Shown: positions 43,824 through 57,163, counted from the stretch's first letter. The stretch is DNA of 64,000 bases from Tubulanus polymorphus (GCF_964204645.1 NC_134028.1:9217001-9281000); one strand, 5' to 3'. Translations and numbers: made by a program. The notes: generated by a model not told the origin, from the letters alone.

Positions 43824-46800
43824 ACACCGCAAGTGATCATCGTCAAATATGATCATGTATTTAGGGAGGGGTGCATATCACATATCATTAAAAGGGTATT
43901 CCGTAAGTTTATCGGAAAAGATTAACTGATATTTGGAAATACAGAGTACAAGCTTACGAATTCAAACTTTCTATAGGTGCATGTATCTGTTTGATATTTT
44001 TCATTTGCATGTGAAATTCCGGAGGGCAACAACACCTGGGCGGGGCCCTGTACCCTCTCCTTGGATCCGCCTCTGCGTAGTTGCAGAAACTTTAATCAGT
44101 ACCAGTATAAGGCATTCTCCTTGCCTTTCACCGAGCATACCGAACACGCACGCACGCGCGAACGTACACACACAAGCACGCACGCACACGCACACGCACA
44201 CGCACGCACACACACACCGGAACCACACCTAAGACATTCATTATTTATAATAGAGTGTGAAGGTCTGCAAGGATATAGATGTGATAAAATATCACTTACA
44301 TTTTTATTAAAATGTCTTAGGTGAAGAGTTCTGAGCTGGTGAACATATACAGAAATGAGATTCACAATATAATCAATACATGTCATGAGCTACATTTTTG
44401 CAAATGATTGTGAACGGCCCGCTGGGGCTATACCTGACTTAATTATTAGTTACCTATTCGTTGGTGGTTAGCTTATTTAATCGGATGGGCTTATATCAAC
44501 GATATATATGGTATGTGAAAATATTCGATCGTGAAACTTAACCACGTGGGGAGACGAATCTGATGACATCAGTAACAATTATCAAATATCATGACTTTAA
44601 GTTAAAACCTGTTGATATTTTCCTCAAAAAACCCTTTTCTATTTACGAATGAGCAAAAACGCGTAAAAAGTGCCCATTTTGGCAAACAACAATGGCCGCT
44701 ACTAGTCAACCATCTTGATTCTCGTTGGGCCAGTCTTTGGGCTGAAAATGTGTCTAGGGTAGATAGATACACGTATAAAACAAATAGCAAGACAATCTAT
44801 TAAAGTCTTTAAAACTTTCCAAATAACTGGATTTCGTCTATGGACAAAAAGTGAACGCAATAGCCTATTGGCACCCAAGTCCCAAGTGGGCTAAAAATGA
44901 TTTTAATTATGTTATAACAATATGCTGTTTCAGATTTTGCCCTCCATTTGGACTTCTCTACATTTCATTCAAGTCATATGAAAAAGAACGATTTGACATA
45001 TTCTAGAAATCGTCCGTATGTACATCATGTTCGGTACCAAATAAATTGATGCCCCCCCCCCTAGCTATTCATTTACTAAGCGCAAATGTAGAACTAAGAG
45101 ATCGTAAACTAATGATACGTCTCTGTGGATAGAATCGCAAACAGTTTTGATGACGTAATACATTCCTGAGTATATAAATTAACATCAGTAGACTGGTCAG
45201 TAGAAATACACCGGTGTATGTCAGCGAATGTGAGGAACCCTGAAAAAATAAAAGTAACATACCTCAGTAATAATGAGAGCCACAAGGGGCACTACGCCCA
45301 GCCTAGTTAGCTCCTTTCTCTTTTCAGAAGCAAGAGAGCTGGCAACTAAGATGGCCAATAGTCAGCCATCTTGAAACAGATCGGGCCCATCTTTGGGCTG
45401 AAGATGCGTCTAGGCAGGGGCGGATCTAGGGTCTGATTCAGGGAGGGATGAACTCCCAAAATAGGGCACAACACCGCAAGTGATCATCGTCAAATATGAT
45501 CATGTATTTAGGGAGGGGTGCATATCACATATCATTAAAAGGGTATTCCGTAAGTTTATCGGAAAAGATTAACTGATATTTGGAAATACAGAGTACAAGC
45601 TTACGAATTCAAACTTTCTATAGGTGCATGTATCTGTTTGATATTTTTCATTTGCATGTGAAATTCCGGAGGGCAACAACACCTGGGCGGGGCCCTGTAC
45701 CCTCTCCTTGGATCCGCCTCTGCGTAGTTGCAGAAACTTTAATCAGTACCAGTATAAGGCATTCTCCTTGCCTTTCACCGAGCATACCGAACACGCACGC
45801 ACGCGCGAACGTACACACACAAGCACGCACGCACACGCACACGCACACGCACGCACACACACACCGGAACCACACCTAAGACATTCATTATTTATAATAG
45901 AGTGTGAAGGTCTGCAAGGATATAGATGTGATAAAATATCACTTACATTTTTATTAAAATGTCTTAGGTGAAGAGTTCTGAGCTGGTGAACATATACAGA
46001 AATGAGATTCACAATATAATCAATACATGTCATGAGCTACATTTTTGCAAATGATTGTGAACGGCCCGCTGGGGCTATACCTGACTTAATTATTAGTTAC
46101 CTATTCGTTGGTGGTTAGCTTATTTAATCGGATGGGCTTATATCAACGATATATATGGTATGTGAAAATATTCGATCGTGAAACTTAACCACGTGGGGAG
46201 ACGAATCTGATGACATCAGTAACAATTATCAAATATCATGACTTTAAGTTAAAACCTGTTGATATTTTCCTCAAAAAACCCTTTTCTATTTACGAATGAG
46301 CAAAAACGCGTAAAAAGTGCCCATTTTGGCAAACAACAATGGCCGCTACTAGTCAACCATCTTGATTCTCGTTGGGCCAGTCTTTGGGCTGAAAATGTGT
46401 CTAGGGTAGATAGATACACGTATAAAACAAATAGCAAGACAATCTATTAAAGTCTTTAAAACTTTCCAAATAACTGGATTTCGTCTATGGACAAAAAGTG
46501 AACGCAATAGCCTATTGGCACCCAAGTCCCAAGTGGGCTAAAAATGATTTTAATTATGTTATAACAATATGCTGTTTCAGATTTTGCCCTCCATTTGGAC
46601 TTCTCTACATTTCATTCAAGTCATATGAAAAAGAACGATTTGACATATTCTAGAAATCGTCCGTATGTACATCATGTTCGGTACCAAATAAATTGATGCC
46701 CCCCCCCCTAGCTATTCATTTACTAAGCGCAAATGTAGAACTAAGAGATCGTAAACTAATGATACGTCTCTGTGGATAGAATCGCAAACAGTTTTGATGA

Positions 46801-47117
46801 CGTAATACATTCCTGAGTATATAAATTAACATCAGTAGACTGGTCAGTAGAAATACACCGGTGTATGTCAGCGAATGTGAGGAACCCTGAAAAAATAAAA
46901 GTAACATACCTCAGTAATAATGAGAGCCACAAGGGGCACTACGCCCAGCCTAGTTAGCTCCTTTCTCTTTTCAGAAGCAAGAGAGCTGGCAACTAAGATG
47001 GCCAATAGTCAGCCATCTTGAAACAGATCGGGCCCATCTTTGGGCTGAAGATGCGTCTAGGCAGGGGCGGATCTAGGGTCTGATTCAGGGAGGGATGAAC
47101 TCCCAAAATAGGGCACA
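43824..47117. repeat. Direct tandem duplication, unit 1,647 bp
   Basis: 43,824-45,470 is repeated at 45,471-47,117 with every landmark offset by exactly 1,647 bp and no difference that I noticed (including the (CA)n-rich stretch and a C9 run). The junctions share only short ACA-type homology. Frames inside are non-coding repeats, including a CA-rich microsatellite at ~44,160-44,215 and 45,807-45,862 and a Helitron-type tail. Near-identity implies a recent event or an assembly artefact. Confidence 0.95.
45415..45722. mobile_element. ~308-bp MITE with CAGGGGCGGATC ends, at the duplication junction
   Basis: CAGGGGCGGATCTAGGG at the left pairs with GGATCCGCCTCTG at the right. The element spans the junction between the two copies of the 1,647-bp duplication. 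The same ends occur at 49,786-50,065 and 51,091-52,281. Confidence 0.65.
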
Positions 47118-47431
47118 ACAGAGAGTTAAAAGGGCACCACGAAGAATTAACTCATCAACTCACTTTTAGGAAACACAGGAGAAAAGCTGGAAATGAACTG
47201 TTTAGGTACCAACTTAATATTTTTTCTTTTTCAAGTAAAATTTCACAGGAAAGATCACAGGACTTTATAGGGCACCCTAAAAAGCACCCTCCCCTTGGTT
47301 CCACTACCGCTAGGGTAGATACATGTATAAACTAATTATCAAGGCAATCCATGAAATCAGTTCTTGGTGTTTGGATAGAGAAATTATCGTATATATTTGA
47401 AAAAGTTCTGCACTCCGAATCGCATCCTCAC

Positions 47432-50400
47432 CTGAACACCTCGTACGTTTTCAAATAAATGATTTCGTTTCCACTTAATAAGATATTCAAATATAGTGTC
47501 GTAAATCGGTTGCATTTCTTTCAATGATTTCTGGAATGAAACAAAATAATTTGGAAAACCAAGTAACGATAACAAACTAAACATATCTAACAACAGAAAT
47601 CAATAGTAAACTTACTCTTAAATCAAAACTGGGTGGATTAAACAGATCGAAACACTGAATATTTGGTTTGTCTCCTATTCCCCACATTTCTATCGCGTAT
47701 GAAAATGGAATCTGAAGTACAGAAAGAAACGTTCATGTATGATTTATTTTTCAGGAGGTTGTTCTTGGGCAATATGAAGTAGCATGTATGTCTTCCCAGG
47801 GTAAGCTAATCGTAAAGGGGCATGAAATTGAAGAAAGGAGTAGGAGCGGTGTGGCAGAGTGGTTAGAGCATTCGACTATGGAAAGCCAGGTTGTGGGTTC
47901 GAACACTGTACATTACAGGCTATTATAGGCTGTACTGCGCTAAAATGAAATTCGAGATGGCTGTCCTGGCAACCATATTTGATGGCCAATAACCTCAATT
48001 TCAAATAGATTTCAGATTTTCAAGAAAAAAATTTAAGCAAGGTTCTTCTTCAAAATTCGGCTTCCCAGGAAGTTGAATTTATGAATTTAAATTCTCCAAT
48101 TCCTAGGAATTGGAGAATGCATGACGCTTTAGTGCATGATTTGTACATATAAATATATGCTCAGTTCACACAGCAAAAAAGCCTTCGATCTCAAACCCAT
48201 AACATTTAGATTCGCTCCACTTGTATAACTATAGGCTGAGCCTATGTCTAGCCTAAAAACATATCAAAGATTGAAGTTTTGCCCAAGCGAAAGAATATGC
48301 GCAGTTCGGTTTTACTTACATGTCGAACACCGGCCATGAAATCAAACACTGTACCATCAGCTGTGTAATCATTCAAGTCGTACGCCTGGCCGTATTTCAA
48401 CTCATGTATCGTCGATTTCGATATCTTCTGCGCGAGATCTTTCAGCAGAATATCATTTTCTCGCACGCGATGAGTTTTCCTCGATACTGTGTCTTTTGAG
48501 TATTACAGAAATACAAGTAATACAGAAGTAAAATAGAAGTCATATAAAAGAAGTAAATAGAAGTCATATAAATAGAATAAACAGGTACCAATCATCTACT
48601 GCCTGGAAACCCAACCCTAGCCTTCACAGACTTCGAAGACATTCCTCGTTGTAGTGGTTTTTGTTTGGTGAAGTTTCGACAATCAGTTTTTATAAGATTA
48701 TCAAAAATTGTAAGGGATTCACAGTAGGCAGGCCTATATCGAATCAAATCAATTAACCGAATAAATAAATACGAGGCAAAAATCTTCCTTATTTAAAGGT
48801 AAAAACGAATAGTAGCCATTGTCTGTCGATAGTTTGAGAGGGTGGGCACATACAGCAGATTTACAGATGCATCTACTACAATCATGTAATTCTCGATTGA
48901 ATGCCTCTCTTACTACTGTGGTGACATTATAACAGGCATATTTATAGACTAACACCTACTAAAAAGATGAAAATTCAAAGAAGCCACCATTTTTGCCGAG
49001 AGTCCAAAAAAGGTTTTTCGCCAACTTAAACTGACAACCGAATATCTGATCTATCTCAATTTTAATAACATCGCTCTGACAACTATGAAGGCTGTTGATA
49101 GACTTACAATTACACTCACCAGCAAATGGAAGATATATTTGTTTAATACCGGAATGGAAGGAGAAAAATGCATCAAACTTGTATCGTACGGTTAGATCTC
49201 GCAGTACAAAACATTCAGGCTCTACAAAACGGAAGCAAACAAGTTAAATACATACATGGATGATTGGTTAAATGTTGGTGAAAACTAAGCCAATACCCAA
49301 TTCAAAAAGTGACACTGTAAAATAATTCATCAAGCTAAATGCAGCACACAACGCAGGGAAACACAGAAACATTACCAGCCACTCTCGGTTTTCTACCAAA
49401 ACCTCAAAACGTTAACCTGATTAGATGAATTGAGTTAATTGCCAAGTGAAATGATCCACCTCCCATGTTCATCAACCTTGACAGCAGTCCCGATTGTTTG
49501 GCTCTAAAGGGAAATCTGGGGCAATACATTGTGTGGCAACGCTGCAAAAATATCAGGACCACTTGCTTGAAAATATTGAATTGTACAAATTCAAAGAACA
49601 GTTTTATCTAGCATTACATCCGCAGTCCATAGGTTATGAATAAATAACGAAGCGAGTAGTACTACATGTATATAGGTTAACTATTCATTTGACGCACGAG
49701 CTTTCGCTACCATAAATGTAATAGAAGCTTCATCAGGTGAATGAGTAGGCCTAACCTATATAGTACTACTCGTCTCGATATTTATCAGGCGCGGATCTAG
49801 GGAGGGGGCCTCGGTCCCTCCTTTAAGTGAAGATCGTTTTTTTCGACCGACCTCCCGCCACTCGCTTAATATTAACGCTGCGCTGTGTTGTATTTGTCAT
49901 GAATTCTTGCCCCAGAATGCAGGAAATGGCCCCAAAACAGGGGCTTCGCGTCTGCGGCGCGAAGCGTAGGAAGGTCTCGCGCCTACGCCCCTCAGTGTCA
50001 ATACAGTATCATCATAGCTACATTTATTAGGTGCCCCCCCTAAATTGACTCTAGATCCGCCTCTGTTTATTCTAAACCTGGTTAACACGGCTACTCTACC
50101 AATCTTTTCAATAGGTTACGGTAACTACCGGTATAACCAATTTTGAGCAATATCTTCTCGTCAAGTTTTGATCCATCTCTCAGAGGGCTCTGAGATGCTC
50201 CGTACCTGAGAATGCATGTGGTCCCCTGTACTCTTCATCGGTCTTATCGTTCGAACTTCCTTCACCGGCGAAATTCCAATCGAAATTACGATTAATATCG
50301 ACGCCCGACGACGTGCCCCTCCAACAATAATTACCGGTATTCTCGATGTGTCTCCGTCCGTCCGGATTCACGATGCCGACGATAAACAAATCCACTTTGT

Positions 50401-50866
50401 TCACGACGTTTCGCGCGAATCGACGGTGGACGGAATTTTTCGTCGATAATCCGTGACTGATCCGCCGCAGGAAGTCGAGCATACTCTCGACGGGGAAAAA
50501 CTCACGCGCGTGTTCCCCATATGAGAACAGAATCCGTGGCGGCGTCGTGGCGCCATCTACAGCGCTAGAGTTATAAATGTGAATGAGAAACTGCGGGTAT
50601 TTCTGTCTGGACACAAACTCATAATCGACGCGCATGAATTGCGGCGCGCGTTCGACGTACATTTCGATGTGTTCTCGGATGCTCGTTAAATTATGATACG
50701 TTCGATAATCGGGCAGATATTTTTCCCTGCGCGGTTTCACATCGCCTGCTTGCGTCGAACACAGTATGACGAACGACCAACATATAACAACGACGTTAAG
50801 AATTCGGTGAAGCTTTACGATGACTAGACTCAACAGGTAGAACTGATTCATCATTCTCCTAATCAC
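47432..50866 (-). CDS. M14-family zinc metallocarboxypeptidase, multi-exon
   Basis: Five minus-strand exons with GT-AG borders join in phase: 50866-50206, 49221-49120, 48486-48320, 47711-47616 and 47530-47432. A hydrophobic signal segment (LNVVVICWSFVILCST) starts the protein, so it is probably secreted. M14 hallmarks: zinc ligands in HARE (exon 1) and H of SFHSG (exon 2), substrate-binding DINRNFDW (exon 1), and catalytic glutamate in YAIEMWG (exon 4). GNYCWRGTSSGV and the DEEYRGPHAFSG region also match. The enzyme would cleave C-terminal residues. The last coding exon was not found; it may lie left of 47,432 or be missing. A tRNA-like SINE sits in the third intron. Confidence 0.85.
47843..47915 (+). 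mobile_element. tRNA-derived SINE head
   Basis: GGAGCGGTGTGGCAGAGTGG carries an A-box-like promoter (TGGCAGAGTGGTTAGAGC) and GGTTCGAACAC a B box at tRNA-like spacing, but the tRNA stems do not close well. It is located in an intron of the carboxypeptidase gene. Confidence 0.65.
49786..50065. mobile_element. 280-bp MITE of the CAGGGGCGGATC family
   Basis: CAGGCGCGGATCTAGGGAGG at the left is mirrored by CTCTAGATCCGCCTCTG at the right. No coding. It lies in the first intron of the carboxypeptidase gene, between exons 1 and 2. Confidence 0.7.
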
Positions 50867-51090
50867 CTTTCTTCATTCGATGCCATACTGAAAAGAAGAA
50901 AAAGAAAAAAGTAAGGAAATTGGCAGAACTAGACTGTTCAGGGAGATCACAATCACAAGACTTCCTTATCCCATGTTTTTTGCAGAACTTTCCAACAAGG
51001 TTATAATCTAGTAGTGCGCATTTTCCTTTAAAGAAAGAAGTGCCATTGAAAATAACTGAACCTAAACCCGATGATGTCCTAACAGGAATC
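50867..51090. other. Upstream region of the carboxypeptidase gene
   Basis: Short gap; nothing specific recognised. Confidence 0.3.
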
Positions 51091-52281
51091 CAGTGGCGGA
51101 TTTAGAGTACCTCATATGCCTCACGTGAGGCACCCTGAAAATCTGAAATGCCCTTTTTGAAGAATGGCAAAAAAATTCAAAATCGGCCGAAATCTTCAAT
51201 GAGGCAAAATTTCTTCAAAAATACGGTCAACCCCCAATATCCACGGACGTAGATTTTACATGTGATATCAAAGACATGTTACTACAAAAATTGATGGACA
51301 CAGCGACTAGGCCCATCTCAGGGGGGTTACTGGGTTACTAGTAACCCCCTTTTGGCTGATATAGTGCCCTTTTTCTGTGGTACTTTTTATTACTTAAACT
51401 GAGACAAAAAGAGCACTTCTTGAAATTAGGCACACGTTCCACAAAAAGGGCACCTTAATATAGACGCAAGGGGTACCTTCATATAAATGCAAGGGGCACC
51501 TCCTTTACAGAAAGGACACTTGTTACGCTAGAAGACACCCTTTCCACAAAGAGGGCACTTTCATATGCAAAATTTTTCAAAATATGGCACTTTTTAGTAC
51601 CTCCGGCGCACCTTTTCCATAAAAAGGATGTCAATTTTGAAATTACATTCAGATAACCTTAGATTACTTCCTGGGCCTTACAAATTCTTAAAATTTTCTT
51701 GGGTTGGACCACCAAGCCCCGGTATTATTTGGCCATAGCTTATGAACACAAGAACGTTATTGGTTGAATTGAACAAAGATATAATGATGATGGCCAGTAC
51801 TGGTACCAACAAGAACTGCAGTTCACCTCTTAATGCTCTAAAATGGTACCATTTTCAACGAAAATTTTGAAAATCCCCCTCGAGCTCCCCCGACTCTCGG
51901 CTTGACGCCACTCGGACTCATTTGTTCATATTCCACTTTCAATAAAATGTCTGTATACCATTGAAAATTGTTATGCACACGTTGTGTTTCAACTACAGCG
52001 AACCCCTGATATACAGCCATACTCTCCATACCGCCAAAATTGTTCTGCACCGATGTGGGCGGTATATCGGGAGTTGACTGTGTTTCACTCGACATTCCAT
52101 CACATTTTTTGGCTGAACATTCACATGTTGTAGTCTGGTTTATTACCACAAAAGAATCCAAAAAATGCTTGAAAATGCCTTTAGTGAAATGAAGATGATT
52201 CTCATAAGATGCCTTTTTCGGGAAAAAATGCCCCTTTTTCTTTGGTGAGGCAGCCTAAATTAGAACCTGGATCCGCCCCTG
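51091..52281. mobile_element. ~1.2-kb non-autonomous DNA transposon, CAGTGGCGGAT ends
   Basis: CAGTGGCGGATTTAG at the left matches the inverse of GGATCCGCCCCTG at the right (52,281). The interior has many near-repeats of the phrase GGGCACCTT / AAAAGGGCAC. No transposase; 107- and 74-codon frames are incidental. Probably a longer relative of the 280-308 bp elements. Confidence 0.65.
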
Positions 52282-52539
52282 AGAATTTCATACCATATGA
52301 AACCAAAAGCTTGTCAAGTTGATGATTTCTCTGTATTCCATAAAAATCTAATAAATCTGTATTTTCCCCCGAGAAACCGGCCCCTGTATTTTCCCCAGAG
52401 AAATTAGTTCCCCATGCTTCTTCCATTTCCCAGAAACATGGTCACGCTGAACCCTGCTTTGGGACATGAATTGACCCAATTAACCCAGCCCAGTGTTATG
52501 CTTGTTAAGGAACTCTGGGGTATCTGTGCGCTGGTCTGT

Positions 52540-52580
52540 GTGTATTTAGGCTAGCAATCTGTTGGTCCGCGTTCGAATCT
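52540..52580 (+). other. tRNA-like B-box fragment
   Basis: GGTCCGCGTTCGAATCTGC includes a B-box (GTTCGAATC) downstream of GGCTAGCAATCTGTTGG. A fragment only. Confidence 0.35.
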
Positions 52581-52802
52581 GCTATTTTCTCGAACAATAT
52601 TCTTCACACTTTCCATGAATTTTCTAAATCGCCCACCTGGCAAAATAGCATTGACAGGAATAATGCCGCATTGACAAAATATCACCTACCTTACACCACA
52701 GCTTGGTCTTTTGTATCTTTTATAGACTGATCTGTGGAATGAATTCTTCCTTATTATTTGAAGATCAGTAAAAAGGTTATCTAACGCGTCTCATTAGATA
52801 TA

Positions 52803-52920
52803 TGGACCAGTTCCACAGTTCTGAGTTAGACAGTTAGAGTTAACCCTGAGTTAACGTTAGTTCAATTTCAATGAGTTAACTCAGAGTTAAATCTTAACTC
52901 ACAACTGTGGAACTGGACCA
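52803..52920. mobile_element. 118-bp MITE with TGGACCAGTTCCACAG ends
   Basis: TGGACCAGTTCCACAGTT is mirrored by AACTGTGGAACTGGACCA at 52,903-52,920, with GAGTTAACTC-type palindromes inside. Confidence 0.8.
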
Positions 52921-53659
52921 TGAGCTTTAAAGTTACTCTCTTTTTCAATTCAATTATGGGTAAAAGTGCAGATCCGAACCTCTCGTGATTGACACAATCT
53001 GCTGAATGACAGAATCCAGGCTAAAATCTTTCTAGTGAAGATATCTAAAAATTAACCAATGGCAATGACCAATGAATGTGAGAATGTACCGAATCAGATG
53101 ATTGCGAATTGCTGATGAAATTTTGAATCTGAAACAATGATATTTAATGTAATTGATTGAACCGTTTACACGGAGGGGTGCGGATCTGCACTTTTACCCA
53201 ATTATGTTTGACCTTTTATAGTTTTTATATACCTTTCTATCAAAGTCAAAGTAGGAAAATCAATTTTTTCCACATCTTGGTCGACGTCCTTGGGCGGTGT
53301 CAAAATTAAGTCACAACCACCTGATTCTACAATTAGGTGGCAGCACTTTACGGAACATGTACACTTGTAAATTTGTACAGTTCAAAACTGTGTAATATGG
53401 TTTCCGGATTCAATCACGGATTTATATCACTCTCGTGATTGGAGCGACTTGAATTTGGTGTCATTGGACTCATCCAACTCCTGATGAGAGCAGAGCGGGC
53501 GGTTTGAATATTGTTTAGACAATTGAAATAAAGTACTCATATGAAAGACAGGGTGAAGTTTATCGTGGTAATTATTGTTTATCGTTCTGAATGATGACTA
53601 TGAGATTTAAACTTCTTAACATATTGATACTGGACCTGATCTGGATTAAACGTGGTCTT

Positions 53660-53890
53660 CTGGATCCAGTTCCACTTGCGAGTTAGAGTTAACTCACAAC
53701 TCTGGATCCAGTTCCACTGTGAGTTGGAGTTAACTCTGAACTCAGGATCCAGTTCCACAGTTATGAGTTGAGTTAACTCTGAACTCAGGCTCCAGTTCCA
53801 CAGTTGAGTGAGTTAGAGTGAACTCTTAGTTGAAATTACCTCATTTGCAATGAGTTTAAACTCGGTGTCAAATGTTAACTCGGAACCGTG
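53660..53890. repeat. Tandem array derived from the TTCCACAG MITE
   Basis: Four or five units of about 50 bp, each GGATCCAGTTCCAC then GAGTTAACTCTGAACTCA with variations. Sequence is shared with the MITE at 52,803, so the array seems to have expanded from its ends. Confidence 0.85.
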
Positions 53891-55272
53891 TAGCAGGTTT
53901 ATGTTGTTAATAGTTAAGTCTACCGCGGTAAATAATATGAGAATGTTAAAAATGTGTCCATGTGAGTGCATATAGCTGATGAGGTTGGCAGTGTTTTAAA
54001 TGACCTCTTTGTTAATGATTCAACCACAAAATGTATATTCAATAAACTACTTTCTATGTCCGACATATATTTCATAGGCCTGATGAAAATTAAAACGAAT
54101 AACACTATTCATCGATACATTCGTTAGTTTATTTATTTATTCATTATTGAAATTCAGTATTAACAAAATCGCGTCGAAAGGCATATTTCGCTGCTTGACT
54201 CCATCCAGTATGGCCAGAGTTGTCCGTAAGATAGTCCAGCGGTCTATTCTATACAGTTGAGTGTGGCTATTCTACCGGATGACTCTGAGACACCTGAAAA
54301 TACGTTTAAAACAGGAACTGTGGATTATCCGTGGAGAACACGATAAATAGTCACCACACTGACCAGAAACATATGTATTATCACTGAAGAGAAAGACACA
54401 GCTAGGCTTTGGTCTAGTGGATGCTCCTCTTGCGTGCTGTAGGTCTGGAGCTCGAATCATGCTATAAGTTTAGAGTTATGGCGTCACCTGGTTAGGGTTA
54501 CTTAAATCTCGGCTTTCGCATTACATTGATCACCGGCTTTTTCGTGGAACCACACTCCGTCCCGGTGTTTTTTTCAATGTTTCGGGGCGTAAGGAGGGTA
54601 TTACTGCTTCTCCCAAGCCACGAGGGATTGAAAATAAGCGACGTCAACAGTCTTCAGAGAACCAGTGACAACTTGACACTTGGCATACATAAATACTAGT
54701 ATCTATATCTTACAAAGTGATTTCAGTAAGATAAAAAATTTTGAAGTTACAAAAATGATCGTATTTGCTAAAAAATATTCCCAGTATATAAAGAGTAAAA
54801 TTCTAGGACGTTTGTGAAATTAATGATATGCAATGATGTCATAGAAAAAAAGAATAAACGCGTATTTAATTGTTCACAGAGAAATGGCCATCACTTACGT
54901 CGACCAGACAAACTTACAAACGTCATCAGTTGCCAAGCGCCGAGTGGACTGGTGGTTTGAGCGTGAAACTGGCATGTTCGAGGTCCAAAATTTGACTCAG
55001 GCTTTAAGGTTATTTTCAATGCCGTTATTTATATAAAAATTCGTATTTCTTTATAATAGAATTTTATTAAAATAATTTCAACAAAAAATTCAAAATATTA
55101 AGATAGACATTATAGAACCATGCAGTATAGATATTCATTGACGTCAGAAGATGATACATTTACATGATACATTAATTTCATACATGGATTTTATTAATTT
55201 AAATAGTATCACTTTCATATACAAAATCAATCAATATAAGTTAGGGTTATATACATGCAAGTCGTCAACAGT
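53891..55272. other. Intergenic DNA with SINE fragment
   Basis: A tRNA-like head lies at 54,403-54,462 (A-box TTGGTCTAGTGG, B-box GAGCTCGAATC). The 61-62 codon frames here are unsupported. No gene seen. Confidence 0.45.
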
Positions 55273-57091
55273 TCAATATTTAGCTGCAGAATCGTAAGAT
55301 GGTGGAGGGCCATTATAATAGTTCATCGGTGGAGATGATGCACTCGCTGGTGGATAGGGGGCGTTGTTCTGAGGGCCACTGTAAGCATTATGCGCTGGAG
55401 CTCCCCCGTACACTACTGTTGACGAGGCTGGTCCATTCGCAGAAATATAACAACAAACAAACTTTTGAACAGAAATTGGGCGGACATTTTTCATATGTTT
55501 TTGGGATAATCTAGTACCTTGATTCATCGCTTGGTGTCGCTTTGTATACCAAAATATAAAACCGCCGATGAGACAGACCATCAGTAGAGCGACCACAACC
55601 ACTGGTACAATGATTTTAACTAACCTATAAATAAATATCAATCAGCTTCAACACGAAAGAAAACACAATAATTCAGCAAAAGATTTAAAGTTTAGGTTCA
55701 AATTTAGAGTTAAATCATATATATTTCAGTAGTGTTTCGGCTAAACAAATAATAGCCATCTTCAGGGGCCGGTTCCATAGTCAGGGCTTACACTAAAGAC
55801 CAGTCTAAGACCAACTTAGTTCTATAGCCAATCTAACAACTTAAGACCAGTCTTAAGATTTAAGACCACTTTTGGTCTTCTAGTCGTGACTATGGAACCG
55901 GCCCCAGGCGTAGTGAGGCTTATTCTTTGATTTACTATAATTTTTTTTGTTTGTTACTATTGTTTTATTAACTATAGTTTTTTTGGTCTTTGTTACCTTA
56001 ACTTCTATTCTCATTTCAAGTTTGTTATCACTCGCTCAGATCCTAACTGAAACAAACCCGGTTGCGGATAAGTTGGTTTATGTTTACTCCTTGCCAACAC
56101 AGAACTGAGAATATTCAGTTATTAATTATTCGATTTAGTTGAAATTACCAGATAAGGTCGAAATTTGTATATCATCCTCAACGCGGATGATAAATTGATA
56201 TAAATAGGCCCGAATTTTGAAAGTAAAACCAGAGTTTGGCAGAGTATGGAAGCGCCTTACGTCCTGCATGGTTCAGAACAAGCAGTACGGTGGAAAGAAA
56301 GATTAAAAGGTGCTAAAATTATAATGATATATTCTAAATGCTGACTTGTCCTTTAATGACTTTACTGCAGGTAGGATCAATGATTCGTGAAGTGCATCTT
56401 AAAGTTACAAATATCATCGTAAAAATACATTTTCACTGAAGTCATTTATCCAAGAGTTATCTTCAAAAAACCTTCGGGCATCTGGCCCCGGATAAACTGC
56501 GGGCCCCTTGACTGTCTTTTGAACCTGTTAATTACCCAGCGTTTTCACATGAACTTTTCGTAGTTGTTGTTGGTCCGTTCTCATTCTCAGGTATTCTATA
56601 CCCCTCTCTTGTGCAGCAGTATTTGATGTAGCTTGTTATTCCTTTCCCTCCGCAACAGAATTTTCCACCTGTACAATATTCAACATCGAACCAATGTCCC
56701 CCATAGTCACTGTCCATTTTACTACAGAACGCCGTGCAAACAGAGCCTGTAAATGTAATGAAACAAATTGATGGATGTCCCGGGTTCGAATCTATTCACT
56801 TAGAAACCCGCTAGTACATACATACTTTAAACTACCCACATAACAAGATCTTGTGAATATATCTCGTTTGAAAAACCCCCATCTCCCACACACTGCATCC
56901 CTCACCCACATACCGCATCCCCTCATCCACACCCTCAGTCACTCACCCAATTCAGTGTCACACTCGGAATGTAATAACCTACCGTTGTATCCAGTAACAG
57001 AAGATATATCCACAATCAGCATCCATACAATTAAACAGTACACGATATCAACTTCAAAACCTGACAGTTTAACAGCAGTGAAATTAGACAT
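55273..57091 (-). CDS. Small cysteine-rich single-pass membrane protein with PPxY tail (Shisa/CYYR1-like)
   Basis: Three minus exons in phase: 57091-56983, 56746-56536 and 55624-55273 (GT-AG borders). Exon 1 gives a signal-like hydrophobic start (DIVYCLIVWMLIVDISSVTG). Exon 2 is a compact cysteine-rich ectodomain (VCTAFC..., CTGGKFCCGG, KYCC) with an ETN-rich stalk. Exon 3 has a transmembrane helix (KIIVPVVVVALLMVCLIGGF) and a proline/tyrosine-rich cytoplasmic tail ending near PPPSYDS, a WW-domain-binding PPxY motif. Architecture matches Shisa/CYYR1/WBP1-type proteins, which act as membrane adaptors. A further intron inside exon 3 cannot be excluded: AAGGTACTAG near 55,519 is donor-like. Confidence 0.75.
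55765..55905. mobile_element. 141-bp MITE in an intron
   Basis: GGGGCCGGTTCCATAGTCA at the left mirrors the end CTATGGAACCGGCCCC. TTAAGACCAGTCTTAAG is an internal palindrome. It sits in intron 2 of the cysteine-rich gene. Confidence 0.82.
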
Positions 57092-57163
57092 TTCTGAATA
57101 TGATTTTATACACGGATAAATGTTTTCTCTTCCCGCGAGATGCGATATCGAAAAAGGAGGCAC

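Noticed and set aside
43933-46450. Several 60-100 codon frames rich in His/Thr or Cys/Val
   Set aside because: They arise from the CA-rich microsatellite and repeat DNA, and are copied only because the block is duplicated.
47843-47915. Functional tRNA gene
   Set aside because: A and B boxes are present but the acceptor and anticodon stems do not pair properly; SINE head is the better fit.
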